From contig CM051002.1 of the NCBI GenBank assembly GCA_027704905.1, positions 5,690,574 to 5,754,573 on the forward strand: DNA of 64,000 nucleotides. Reading direction: 5' to 3'. The stretch comes from Muraenolepis orangiensis (lineage: Eukaryota; Chordata; Actinopteri; Gadiformes; Muraenolepididae). Of the stretch, positions 11,561-20,942 are shown one piece after another (position 1 is the stretch's first letter; the number at the start of each line of letters is the position of its first letter). The notes under the pieces are model-generated. The model saw nothing but the letters and a program-made list of their open reading frames with translations, was not told the DNA's origin and made no database searches. Both the position numbers and the translations under genes were made by a program.

Positions 11561-11614
11561 GGCAACGCTGGATCTGATGGACCCCCTGGTAGAGATGGAT
11601 CCCCTGGGGTCAAG
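11561..11614 (+). CDS. col2a1: Collagen helix exon (54 bp, intact)
   Basis: Encodes GNAGSDGPPGRDGSPGVK, matching COL2A1 GSPGADGPPGRDGAAGVK. Acceptor CATAG, donor GTGAAT. The following exon, starting GDRGETG in COL2A1, was not found. Confidence 0.83.
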
Positions 11615-11819
11615 GTGAATACCTCACCTTCATGTCTCTCTTTAAAAACTGCTCATGTTCCTGCCTGGTTATTATTACAGTAAAGCGACATATAGTATAT
11701 CTATACTAGACACCAGGGGAAGAAGTTAAAGGGGGCTTGGGGAGGCATTTAGCATTTTGCCCTACTACTAGCACTGAAGCTCTGACACCAACATGTCAAG
11801 TGTTGTCAAGTATTGTCAA

Positions 11820-11985
11820 GTCTACACTTAGACTTACTTAGATTAATTTAGAGTTATTTTACTTATATTTTGTTTATAGTAGTTTTATTTAGTTAGTTGT
11901 TGTTATTTAGTTTTTAGCTTAGGTATTAGTATATTTGTGTGTGCATTTATTCCCCCTGTGTCAACTGTTGCACCTTACAATAAAG
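11820..11985 (+). mobile_element. LINE-like 3' tail fragment
   Basis: Reverse complement of the element at 380-560. It shares TTGTTGTTATTTAGTTTTTA and TGCATTTATTCCC, ends with CAATAAAG, and sits inside the duplicated minisatellite. Confidence 0.65.
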
Positions 11986-12428
11986 AAGTCGCCAACATGT
12001 CTACTACTAGCACTAAAGCAGCCAGACATCAACATGACACTACTAGTATAAAAGTAGTCAATCACCAACATGTCAAGCCTAGTAACTAAGCTCTGACACC
12101 AACATGTCACTACTATCACTTGTCACTACTATAATGTACGATCACTAAAGCGGTCACCAACATGTCACTACTACCACTAAAGCTCTCACACCAACATGTC
12201 ACTTCTAATGGTAAAGCCCTGACACCAACATGTCACTACTTGTACTAATGCAAATGATTGAATCATTTAGTAATTAATTTCCTTGCAATTTCCAAGCAAG
12301 ATGAACACAATTACAATTCCCCACTCACTCTCCACGTGACAGGAGTGAATGAATGTATGTTCTGAATATCTGAGCAGTTCCTCTAACTGTGTTGTTTAAA
12401 TTACACGTGTACGTCCATGAATGGAATG

Positions 12429-12484
12429 GGTCCTTCTGGTGCCTTTAGGTGTCTAAAGGCACTCGGGGAGCTCAGGGACCTGCT
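12429..12484 (+). pseudogene. col2a1: Duplicate of exon 9090-9141, no acceptor
   Basis: Corresponds to GPTG, KGARGAQGPP, but with base changes and shifts. About 80 bp of upstream intron, including the pyrimidine tract and AG, are deleted relative to copy one, so it cannot splice normally. The GTAAGT donor is kept. Confidence 0.75.
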
Positions 12485-12584
12485 GTAAGTGTGAAACCAC
12501 AGTGGAGCAGAGAATATGAACAACACAGAGATTTAATATTTATGTTAAGATACACTTGCTTTAACCCCATCCTCTCTCCAACAG

Positions 12585-12636
12585 GGTGCCACGGATTCCC
12601 TAGTGCTGCTGGCAGAGTCGGACCCCCGGTCCTAAT
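12585..12636 (+). pseudogene. col2a1: Duplicate of exon 9255-9308, two 1-bp deletions
   Basis: Near identical to the intact exon 9255-9308 but 52 bp long. One C is missing in the third codon and one base is missing in the run before GGTCCTAAT. Acceptor and donor dinucleotides are intact. Confidence 0.82.
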
Positions 12637-12819
12637 GTAAGTCAATCTAGGCATTTTGCCCCTAAGAAAATGGATTTGGCAATTGGGATGACAAGGGGTC
12701 TTTATATGGAACCTGTCAAATAAACAGTTAACTTCTGCCTTAACTCTGTAGTTGGAGTTAAGACAATGTTGTTGTGTCATGCAACATAGAACATTTTCCT
12801 CCTACTCACATCTCCTCAG

Positions 12820-12863
12820 GGAACTCAAGGACCTGCTGCCCCGCTGGAGCCAGAGGAATGGCT
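12820..12863 (+). pseudogene. col2a1: Collagen helix exon with 1-bp deletion
   Basis: Restoring one missing base in the middle gives homology to COL2A1 GPMGPSGPAGARGIQ. The actual 44-bp exon is out of frame. It has a CTCAG acceptor and GTAAGT donor, and the (CA)n array starts at the donor. Confidence 0.72.
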
Positions 12864-12865
12864 GT

Positions 12866-13192
<327 letters not shown>

Positions 13193-13494
13193 CGCATGCA
13201 TGCTCGCGTGCACACAGGCAGTGTTGATGCTGTGTCAGTTCACTGGTGCAACTAATGTGTCCTCACGGGTTGTGAATACATTAAGATTGATTTTAGTAGC
13301 ACATTAATACTACTAAAATCATTAGCATATCTGATTAGCACCATAGAGCTATGCTAAGAAGTATTTGATATATTCGGTGTATACTGGCCCTTCCTCTTAG
13401 CACTTAGTCTTGTTAGCTCTATTGGTTGCTTCATTGTTTGCTTGTTAGTTCTATTGTTAGACAAATAGTTATTTACTTGAGCGCTGGCTCGGCT

Positions 13495-13640
13495 CTTGGA
13501 GGCTTGGTAGAAAGGAAATGCACTTATGACTTCTGGTGACTAGTTGTTCTCTTGCCTACCTACAGTGTGTTCAACGCACTACTGTAAGTCGCTTTGGACA
13601 GAAGTGTCTGCTAAATGACTGTAATGTAATGTAACGGACT
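13495..13640 (+). mobile_element. Common teleost interspersed repeat
   Basis: Ends in GTCGCTTTGGACAGAAG, GTCTGCTAAATGACTGTAA and repeated TGTAA, a tail seen throughout fish genomes. A related copy is at 15710-15905. Family name not assigned. Confidence 0.6.
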
Positions 13641-13648
13641 GACCCAAA

Positions 13649-13690
13649 GGCCCAATGTGTGTGCCTCTTCCTGGACTGCCTGGACCTCCC
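13649..13690 (+). pseudogene. col2a1: Remnant of collagen helix exon
   Basis: LPGLPGPP followed by a GTAAGG donor resembles the end of COL2A1 GFTGLQGLPGPP. The upstream part (GPMCVP) breaks the Gly-X-Y pattern and there is no convincing acceptor, because the repeat ending at 13640 replaces the intron. Confidence 0.5.
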
Positions 13691-13744
13691 GTAAGGCTCA
13701 AACTATCCTATCTAATGATTATCTTTTTACTTTTCTGTTGTATT

Positions 13745-14757
13745 TATAGTATACTTCTGACATTATGACATGTCAACACTGGGGAAAAAAAGAAAGAATG
13801 ATATCCAGTATTTTGCATCATCAGCATTAGCATACATTTAAACATTATACAATAAAAAACAATAAAAATACTATACACATTTAAAATGAACATAAAAAGA
13901 AAAATAAGAACAATAAAGTGACTGACTGTGATGATATGTACATGTGTTGAATTGTGCAAAAAGATTTAAAAGCATTTAAAGTGCAAGAAGTGCAGCAGCA
14001 TCATGAATGCAGTACCATGCAGAACAGTGCAGTAACGTAATGAGTCCAGAAAGTCCAACAAATTATAATAGCGTAATGTTAATGACAATGTTATGATAGT
14101 GAAAGTGGCAGCACTCCTTGCAGTTCAGTAGGCGCACTGCCTGTGGATAAAAACTATCCTTCAACCTTGTAGTCCTTGTACGGATGCTGCGGAACCAGCG
14201 ACCAGACGGTAGGGGGGAGAAGAGATGATGCCAAGGGTGGTTGTGGTTCTTAGGGATGGAGATGGCCTTTTTCTGACATCTGGTCCTAAAGATCTCCTCA
14301 ATGCATGGAAGTGTACACCCGATGATCTTTTCTGCCGTCCTCACGACCCTCTGCATGGCTTTCTTGTCCACATACGTCTGGTGTCAGAGCTCCGAAATGT
14401 AATTCCAATTTGTTTTTGTGATCCAATTTCCCTTTCTTGATAGCTTTTCTGAGTTCATACTTGGCCTTCTAGTAGTGATCAGAGTCGCCTGTTGTGAAAG
14501 CGGTACTCCGTTCCATTAGTTTGTTCTGTATGTCGGCATTCATCCATGGTTTGCGGTTCGGGAATGAGCCAACAGACCTGGTCGGGATGCATTCCTCCAC
14601 TAACCTGTTAATGTATGCTGTGATATGATCTGCATACACATCCAGGTCAGTGGTCTTAAATAAACTCCAGTCCGTGATTTCCAGCCCACCCTGCAGATGT
14701 AGTACAGAGTCTTCTGTCTAGCAACGCACGTAATTGTAGTCGAGATCTTATCTTCCG
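13745..14757 (-). mobile_element. LINE copy, internally deleted, replacing collagen exon 5' end
   Basis: On the minus strand it encodes pieces of a non-LTR ORF2 linker (NRKPWMNADIQNKL, YELRKAIKK) joined almost directly to the C-terminal part (KAMQRVVRTAEKIIGCTLP, QAVRLLN). The RT core between them is missing. The 3' UTR matches 5020-5795. Its 5' end abuts the collagen C-propeptide exon, whose first codons and acceptor are gone. Confidence 0.75.
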
Positions 14758-14771
14758 TCCTCCTGGCTGTG

Positions 14772-14954
14772 TACTGGATCGACCCAAACCAGGGCTGCAA
14801 CATCGACACCATCAAGGTCTTCTGCAACATGGAGACGGGCAAGTCCTGCGTCCACCCCAAGCCTGCCAGCATCCCCCACAAGAACTGGTGGTCCAACAAG
14901 AGCAAGGACCGCAAGCACGTCTGGCTTGGGGAGACTATGAACGGAGGATTCCAC
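14772..14954 (+). pseudogene. col2a1: COLFI (C-propeptide) exon 2, 5' end missing
   Basis: 61 codons are readable: YWIDPNQGCN, FCNMETGKSC, KNWWSNKSKDRKH and GETMNGGFH, with a GTGAGT donor. It resembles COL2A1 (KNWWSSKSKEKKH) more than COL1A1. Four of the conserved COLFI cysteines should lie in this region plus the missing start (CHPEWKSG); the latter and the acceptor are lost at the LINE junction. C-propeptide exon 1 with the telopeptide was not found. Confidence 0.85.
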
Positions 14955-15434
14955 GTGAGTCCTCCAGGCTGAGCAGTACAACAGAATACGAATACATTTA
15001 GTGTGGATCCGGAGTAAGTGTTACTCGGAGGTGCATGTGATTGTTGGGTGTGGAGGGGGGGGGGGGGGGTTCTGTAAGTGCGAGAGCAAGGTGAAAATCC
15101 TGCTGTGACAGTAGAAGGGCATGATTTCCACAGTGTTAAAATGTTGGATTACCACTTCCAGCTAGTCCCCAGGGGCCCCATTTGTAGCACGCCACCTCAC
15201 TCAGTATTTTTATTAAATATTAGAAAAGAAAGACGAATCTCTTCGAAGCAAATAATGACATGTTAGCTAACAAAGCATCTAGCATACAAAGGGTATACAT
15301 TAAACGACTACTCCTAAAAAAAAATAAACAGAAATGCCAGCAAAAGTGTCAACAATTACTTTTCACACATTTCTTCACACTTCCACGTCCCCTCCACCCC
15401 ATCCTCTTCCATCGCCATCACCCGCCGCGTGCAG

Positions 15435-15593
15435 TTCAGCTACGGCAGTGACAGCCTGGCACCCACCTCGGCCTCTACCCAGATGACCTTCCTGCGGCTG
15501 CTCTCCACCGAGGCCTCCCAGAACCTCACCTACCACTGCAGGAACAGCCAACAGCCGCTTGGCACCTACAGCGTCATGGAGGACGGATGCACG
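15435..15593 (+). CDS. col2a1: COLFI exon 3 with 28-codon deletion
   Basis: Starts FSYGSDSLAP after GTGCAG and ends MEDGCT before GTGAGG. It contains MTFLRLLSTEASQNLTYHC, including the conserved N-glycosylation site NLT. COL2A1 has 81 codons here; this copy has 53. The missing part covers AGNLKKA, IQGSND and EIRAEGNSRF, core strands of the COLFI fold. The deletion keeps the frame. The domain is unlikely to fold normally. Confidence 0.83.
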
Positions 15594-15709
15594 GTGAGGA
15601 CAGGAGGAGCTCTTGTGCCTTTTGTGTTATGTGTGGGAGGCTATCGTGTGGAGAACTACTCGTGGGTTTTCAGAATAAACCCGATAGGTTGTGTGACATT
15701 GTGTTGACC

Positions 15710-15905
15710 CTTCTCAATCAGCTTTTCACTCTTTTCGTCTGGCTTATTGCACTTTTACCTGAACACTGGTTCTGCTCTTGGAGGCTTGTTAGGAAGTAAA
15801 TGCTTTCTGGTGACGAAGTACTTGAAGTACTTCTCTTGCCTTCCTATGTTGAATGCACTTATTGTAAGCAGCTTTGGACAAAAGCATCTGCTTACTGACT
15901 AATGT
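15710..15905 (+). mobile_element. Common teleost interspersed repeat
   Basis: Related to 13495-13640: shared CTCTTGGAGGCTTG, TTCTGGTGAC and CAGCTTTGGACAAAAGC with TCTGCTTACTGA. It lies in the intron between the last two collagen exons. Confidence 0.6.
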
Positions 15906-16091
15906 ATTTTGAACTTGTATGGTTCCTACATTGTAGGGCAGTTATTCCTCCTTTGACCTATAGTCGAAACATACCCGGCATACATTATATATTACCATGC
16001 ACTTTACTGCAACATTTGCACTCTGGTTAGATGCCAAATTCCTTTCCATGTAACATACTTGTGCTGTACACTGACAATACATTTCTAAATC

Positions 16092-16123
16092 TAAATTGAT
16101 CTAATCTAATCTAATCTAATACT
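16092..16123. repeat. Short (TCTAA)n repeat
   Basis: Five to six units of TCTAA in the last collagen intron. Confidence 0.8.
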
Positions 16124-16271
16124 TAACGCAATCATTTGAAATCACCCTCATGGCTCTGCTCTTAGTCCTCTCCAGCATGGTCTTTGTTCACGCTGGGCCT
16201 TTGCCAACTATAAATCAGGCTCCACTATGCTCCACTCTGACACTGTTGACACTCTGTTTCTCTTCCTACAG

Positions 16272-16604
16272 AAACACACAGGGCAGTGGGGCAAGACTGT
16301 GATCGAGTACAGATCACAGAAGACCTCCCGCCTGCCACTGGTGGACATCGCTGCCATGGATACCGGTGGAGCAGATCAGGAGTTTGGCGTGGACGTGGAA
16401 ATTAGAGGAAAAAGAACAAACAGGCGAGAAGAACACGCTTCGGAGCGAGGAAGAGGAAGAGGAAGAGGAAGAGGAAGAGGAAGAGAGGAACGAGAAAGAT
16501 CAAGATCATCTCTTTCATCATTTTTTAATCAGTTTAAGTCTGCACTGAATGGCACCCGGCAAACGACATCTGTGATTCATCCAACATTGCCTAGTCCAGT
16601 CTAA
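16272..16604 (+). CDS. col2a1: Last COLFI exon with altered C-terminus
   Basis: After CTACAG it reads KHTGQWGKTVIEYRSQKTSR and continues to QEFGVDV, matching COL2A1. The canonical end (GPVCFL and stop, with the last disulfide cysteine) is absent. The frame instead runs about 60 codons through EIRGKRTNRREE and a GR repeat encoded by (GGAAGA)n to a TAA at 16602. The likely cause is a small deletion that fused coding sequence to the former 3' UTR. Whether the extension is ever translated is unknown. Confidence 0.82.
   Translation, partial: KHTGQWGKTVIEYRSQKTSRLPLVDIAAMDTGGADQEFGVDVEIRGKRTNRREEHASERGRGRGRGRGRGREERERSRSSLSSFFNQFKSALNGTRQTTSVIHPTLPSPV
16447..16488. repeat. (GGAAGA)n hexanucleotide repeat
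   Basis: About seven units, read as GR dipeptides in the extended collagen frame. Confidence 0.85.
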
Positions 16605-17420
16605 TTGACTCTTATGGATAACCAGGGGGACTCTAAACTAAACTAAATATTCCCTGTATTATTTTCCCTATATTCCCTGTTCCTATTCTCTACATCCTCA
16701 ACCCCATCCCTCTCCCTCTCTCTCTCTTTCTCCCCTAAAACAGTCCGTTTTTTAACAACCAGATGCTGATATGTAGTAGCATGCATGTTGTATGTGTGTA
16801 TACACGTGCATACATACGTGTGTGTGTGTGTGTGTGAAGTACATTTAATACTGGGATTTTATGCTTCAATTTAATAAATGTGCCTGTCCTATAATCCCAA
16901 TCTCGCCCCATACATCTACCATTCATGAATAAACATGTCTTGTTGTTTATTTATCAAAGGCATGTCAAATGAATCCTGACTTGAATTTGATTTGTTTATT
17001 TCCTTTATTTGTTATATGGTTTTTTCTACCCCAAAAAATTAAAGGAAGGAATTTGGCCCAATTTCCATGGGACCCGTGTTGCGTAAGAGTCCCCTTCTAT
17101 GACCTTCGACCCCGTCCATTTCCTCCCATCTGTCCCAAGCAGTTCCCTCACACAGGAAGTGTCCTCTCATACTCACACACACACACACACACATCACAGT
17201 GAGAGGCATCGGGATGAAACCCAGTCCCTCATCGCAATCCAGTGCGAGGGGACCACCCTATTGGCCAGGGCACAGGGTGCATTTGTGTGAGGTTGTGTAT
17301 ATTCGTATAATTTATAATAGTATTATCATTAATAATGATAATAGCATTAGGATGATGATGATGGAGTTCATCACATTGTTTTTGTTACGTTTTGATTAAT
17401 GTAAATTGGAAATAAAAGAC
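16605..17420 (+). other. Former collagen 3' UTR and flank
   Basis: AATAAA hexamers at 16873-16878 and about 16927 and a third near 17411 could end transcripts from the collagen locus. A short (CA)n is at 17171-17193. No ORF with support. Confidence 0.45.
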
Positions 17421-19550
17421 GAAAAACAAGTGACAGACTGAGGCTTTTCTTTGCATTCCGTCCCTGCTCTGTTTTTAAAGGGAAGGATTCGGTGGTTACA
17501 CCTGAAGCTGCACCCTGCTGTCCTGATGGCCCTTTCTGGGCTGGCTGAGGTGTATTTTTGGGGGGAGAAGGAGACTCGGGCTCAGGGCACTCAAGCAGTC
17601 AGAGCACTTTGATGGGAGTCCAAAGATGCCGGGGAAGGGAAGGAGCAGCAGGACTCGTAGCTCACACTTGACGCATAGAGGGGAAACCACTGCAGATGAT
17701 CCACATATTTCCCTTCAAACGTTATACCGTCATGTCTTTGTTTATTTTTTACACTCTATTCCATATTTCCTGTCAACTAAGCAATAGAAGTAGGAGCATT
17801 TCAATGGACTAAGGCAGATTGTGTGTTCAATAGTTTAACTGATTTTGCTGTTATTCTAATTCAGTTCCATTATGATTAAGCGTGCCATTTTCAGAAGCAA
17901 TTGTGTGTGAACTAGTACACAGGAGGAATACAAAATCACCCTTAAACCAACCTCGACCATCCACACATGCTTGACAAGAGTCGGCTTCCCCAAACTGCAA
18001 AGTATTTCCAGATGTATTGTTTGTAACAAATGATAGTACAAAGTTATGCTCTCATTTATCCATGGTAAGTCATGTGACATATTGTGAGTCATGTGACAAT
18101 ATCAACATCACCCTGTCTCACACACCTCTGTTTACACCCTGCAGTTAAACCATCTACCGTGACCACGACAACCACAACAACAACACCATTGTTTTGTCTA
18201 TTTATTAATTGAAGTTCATAGGGAATCTTCATCCTAAACAACAATAGTATGAAAAAAAAAACCACATAGCACATATAGGACAGCAACATTGATGTACACA
18301 AACTATGGTCTCCTGAATGAATGTCTTACAAAGGGAAGACTTGTACCAATGTAATTCCCAACCAAAGAGAGGCTTTGCTACATGTGCTAACACTGAAGGC
18401 TGTAACTGTACATAACTATCGACCCGGTAAGAGACACCACATGTCTTACCATTAGATAGACTAGGGGTTACCCATTTAAATCAAACCAAAATGTGTGTTT
18501 TGTTTTATGTAACTTCATCTTTATATACAGGTATATATATAAAGAATATATATATATATATATATATATCTGTAATAGTAACTAAATGTTAGTTTAGTCA
18601 AGTTAAGTGAGTTTATGAAGCGAATGGCATTCATTGGTCATAACTTAAGACACAAACACAAGGTTTTTAGAATAAGGTTTAGGGGAAAATATGTGTGTGT
18701 AACAAAAGAGCAATTTGTAGCCCCAACTCATGTCTGAAATAGTGGTACTAGGGGATTTATTATGAAACACTGAAGCAAAAAGACCTTGTTAATATTGGTT
18801 CTAAAAATGCCAATAATTGAACTGTTTATAAATGTGGTCTTCATTTTAATGAAGCCGTGTGAATGGCAATCTGGCAGATTGTCCACCTAAATCCAAACAG
18901 CTTTGTTAGAAGATCAATCACCATCCTGATTGGCTTTCCAAAGGTACGGTCAAATTATCTGTAGCTTAAAAAAAAGACATGACTAGCATGGTGACCTTGA
19001 AAGATTTTTGAAACAATTGATGTTAACAAATCAAAAACATATTCACCCTTACACGCATTTATCGGTGCATTGAACTGGGTAAAGCCTTAAGCTTGCTGCC
19101 GGTAGGTACAAGGTTCTTTAAAGTTGTTATCATGAAAAACCTCATCCTTTTTGACCCAAACAAAAAACACATGCTGTTTAAATTAATCTAATCTGTTGTG
19201 GTTTACCAACTGGCATTTGAAAGATCTTTGTTTGTACATGGTGACATTTGTACATCACAGGTAGGTACCATCTCTGATGAGGCGGTACCTCATCTACATC
19301 TAAAAAGGCGCTCATTGGGTCAGATGAGAGACGAAGAGCGGACGAAAAAACCTACGGGCTCAAAGCCCGGACATTAAAGGACAAGCCGTGTGTTGAGGAG
19401 AAAGGAACGGACGACAAAGGGGAACAGAGGGGGCTTACAACACACAGGCGCTGGAAGGACTGTTTGCTATGATCTCACCCGTCCTCTTTTGAAAAGGCGT
19501 GTTAAGCATTGCAGCATTGAGAAATTAAGAAATTCTATGCCAAATGTTTG
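17421..19550. other. Intergenic, no gene recognised
   Basis: AT-rich sequence with a short (TA)n at about 18547-18570. I see no coding exon, RNA gene or clear transposon. Confidence 0.5.
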
Positions 19551-19575
19551 GTTTTATTTAATAAATAAATAAAAG
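19551..19575 (-). terminator. Candidate poly(A) signal for the LRRC3-like gene
   Basis: On the minus strand AATAAA occurs within this AT-rich patch about 200 bp after the stop codon at 19762. Confidence 0.4.
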
Positions 19576-19761
19576 CAAACCTGCGCAGTGGGCAGTGGGC
19601 ACCATAGAAGCGGGTACAAGAGTTGATCCATGTCTAACCGAGTCAACATGACCAGGGTTGCATCACATCCAAATATGAGAAGCTGAACATATTGACTTCC
19701 TCCCTACCTTCCAGCCCCCAAGACACAACCGGGGGGGTTGTGTCTTGCCCCCGGTCTGGAA

Positions 19762-20661
19762 TTAGAAGCCCGTGCTCAGCGTGTCCGTCTCCGTGGGAAC
19801 CTTCCGCGGGCTGGGCAGACTCTTCAGGTACTCCATGTGCCGGCGGGCCTCCGCCTGGTTCTGCCGGACGTAGTACACCACGTACACGATCACCATGAAG
19901 AACCACATGAACATGGTCACCAGCATGGCCACGTCCGTGGTCTTGCGCTGCAGACTGCAGAAGTTCAGCCCGGAGTCCAGCAGCTTGACCAGGGGCTGGC
20001 CGGCGTGCTCCCCCTGCCACCCCGGGGGCTCCTCCCAGCGGCTGCCCTCGCCCAGCCCGCCGCCGCGCACCGAGGTCTCGCACACGATGCCGTTGACCGT
20101 CTCGACCTCCAGGTTGAGCGTCTCTATCAACTCCTGCAGGGCGCAGTCGCAGTGCCACGGGTTGTGGAAGAGGCGCGTCTTGGCCCGCGTGGCCCCAAAG
20201 TCCTGGCGGCCGGCGCGCCTCAGCTGGTTGTGGGAGAGGTCCAGCAGCCGCAGCTCGGGCCCCAGGCGCCGCAGGGCCCCCGAGGCCAGCGTCTCGATGC
20301 GGTTGTGCGACAGGTAGAGGTCCCGCAGGTGGGGCAGCGCGTCGAAGGCCGCCTCGGGCACCAGCCGGATGTGGTTGTGCTCCAGGTGCAGGGCCACCGT
20401 CTCCGAGGGGAGGCCGGAGGGCACCTCGGCCAGTGCGGCGTCCGTGCACCACACGGTGGCCGTGTCCCAGTCGCAGCTGCACTTCTCGGGGCAGGGGTCG
20501 TCGGCGGTGAGCGGGCGCCAGGTGACGGAGGACAGGAGGAGGAGAGAGCGCAGCAGCCAGGAGCAGGCGGAGGAGGAGGACGGAGACGGACACACTCTGC
20601 CGCGGGGGACGCCGGTCCGCCCGGCGCCGTCACATCTCTCCTCGCTCCGGCCCGTCGGCAT
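19762..20661 (-). CDS. LRRC3-family single-pass leucine-rich-repeat protein
   Basis: 299 residues in one exon, as usual for the LRRC3 family. Order: signal peptide (about 29-52, LLRSLLLLSSV), LRRNT cysteines (57-72, CPEKCSCDW), three LRRs (about 86-155; LEHNHI, LSHNRI, LSHNQL), LRRCT (167-235; NPWHCDCALQEL), one transmembrane helix (244-265) and a cytosolic tail with EARRHMEYLKSLPS. The segment TTDVAMLVTMF before and in the helix is a family hallmark. The start at 20661 (MPTG) was preferred over 20727, because the upstream codons are only (CA)n. Molecular function of the family is poorly known; a plasma-membrane location is expected. Odd: a 19-residue Gly/Trp/Glu insert (199-217) in LRRCT. 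It is strongly GC-rich. LRRC3, LRRC3B and LRRC3C cannot be separated safely; 3C-like is my guess. Confidence 0.88.
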   Translation of the reverse strand: MPTGRSEERCDGAGRTGVPRGRVCPSPSSSSACSWLLRSLLLLSSVTWRPLTADDPCPEKCSCDWDTATVWCTDAALAEVPSGLPSETVALHLEHNHIRLVPEAAFDALPHLRDLYLSHNRIETLASGALRRLGPELRLLDLSHNQLRRAGRQDFGATRAKTRLFHNPWHCDCALQELIETLNLEVETVNGIVCETSVRGGGLGEGSRWEEPPGWQGEHAGQPLVKLLDSGLNFCSLQRKTTDVAMLVTMFMWFFMVIVYVVYYVRQNQAEARRHMEYLKSLPSPRKVPTETDTLSTGF

Positions 20662-20699
20662 CGCCTCACCATAGCACCCCGACGAGGTCCAGGGTCCAA

Positions 20700-20746
20700 T
20701 CACACACACACACACACACACACGCACACACTGTCACGTGCACAGT

Positions 20747-20789
<43 letters not shown>

Positions 20790-20894
20790 TCACTCACACA
20801 GACGTGAGTGTCTGCTCCCCGGGCCTGTCAAGACAGGGAACGTGTAGTCAGGAGAGGAAGAGAGGAGATATTCTGCACACACATACACACACAC

Positions 20895-20941
<47 letters not shown>
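20700..20941. repeat. Three (CA)n tracts upstream of the LRRC3-like gene
   Basis: CA runs at 20700-20722, 20748-20786 and 20878-20941, in the likely 5' UTR or promoter region of the minus-strand gene. Confidence 0.95.

Positions 20942-20942
<1 letters not shown>

Larger units (their letters stand above)
11766..12636 (+). repeat. Decayed intragenic duplicate of 8338-9308
   Basis: The block repeats, in the same order, the 32-bp minisatellite (degenerate, 11766-12245), unique intron sequence (for example GAACACAATTACAATTCCCC near 12302) and two helix exons (12429-12484 and 12585-12636). The original is at 8338-9308. A LINE tail (11820-11985) interrupts the copy. Its exons are more damaged than the originals. 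Confidence 0.85.

Noticed and set aside
14772..16604. Assignment to col1a1 or col5
   Set aside because: KNWW, GGFHFSYG and EYRSQKTSRLP follow type II rather than type I; the exon order also follows COL2A1.
20662..20727. Upstream start of the LRRC3-like protein at 20727
   Set aside because: The added residues begin as translation of (CA)n and would displace the signal peptide further from the start.
19738..20847. 369-codon plus-strand frame
   Set aside because: Antisense shadow of the GC-rich LRRC3-like gene; ends in (CA)n translation.
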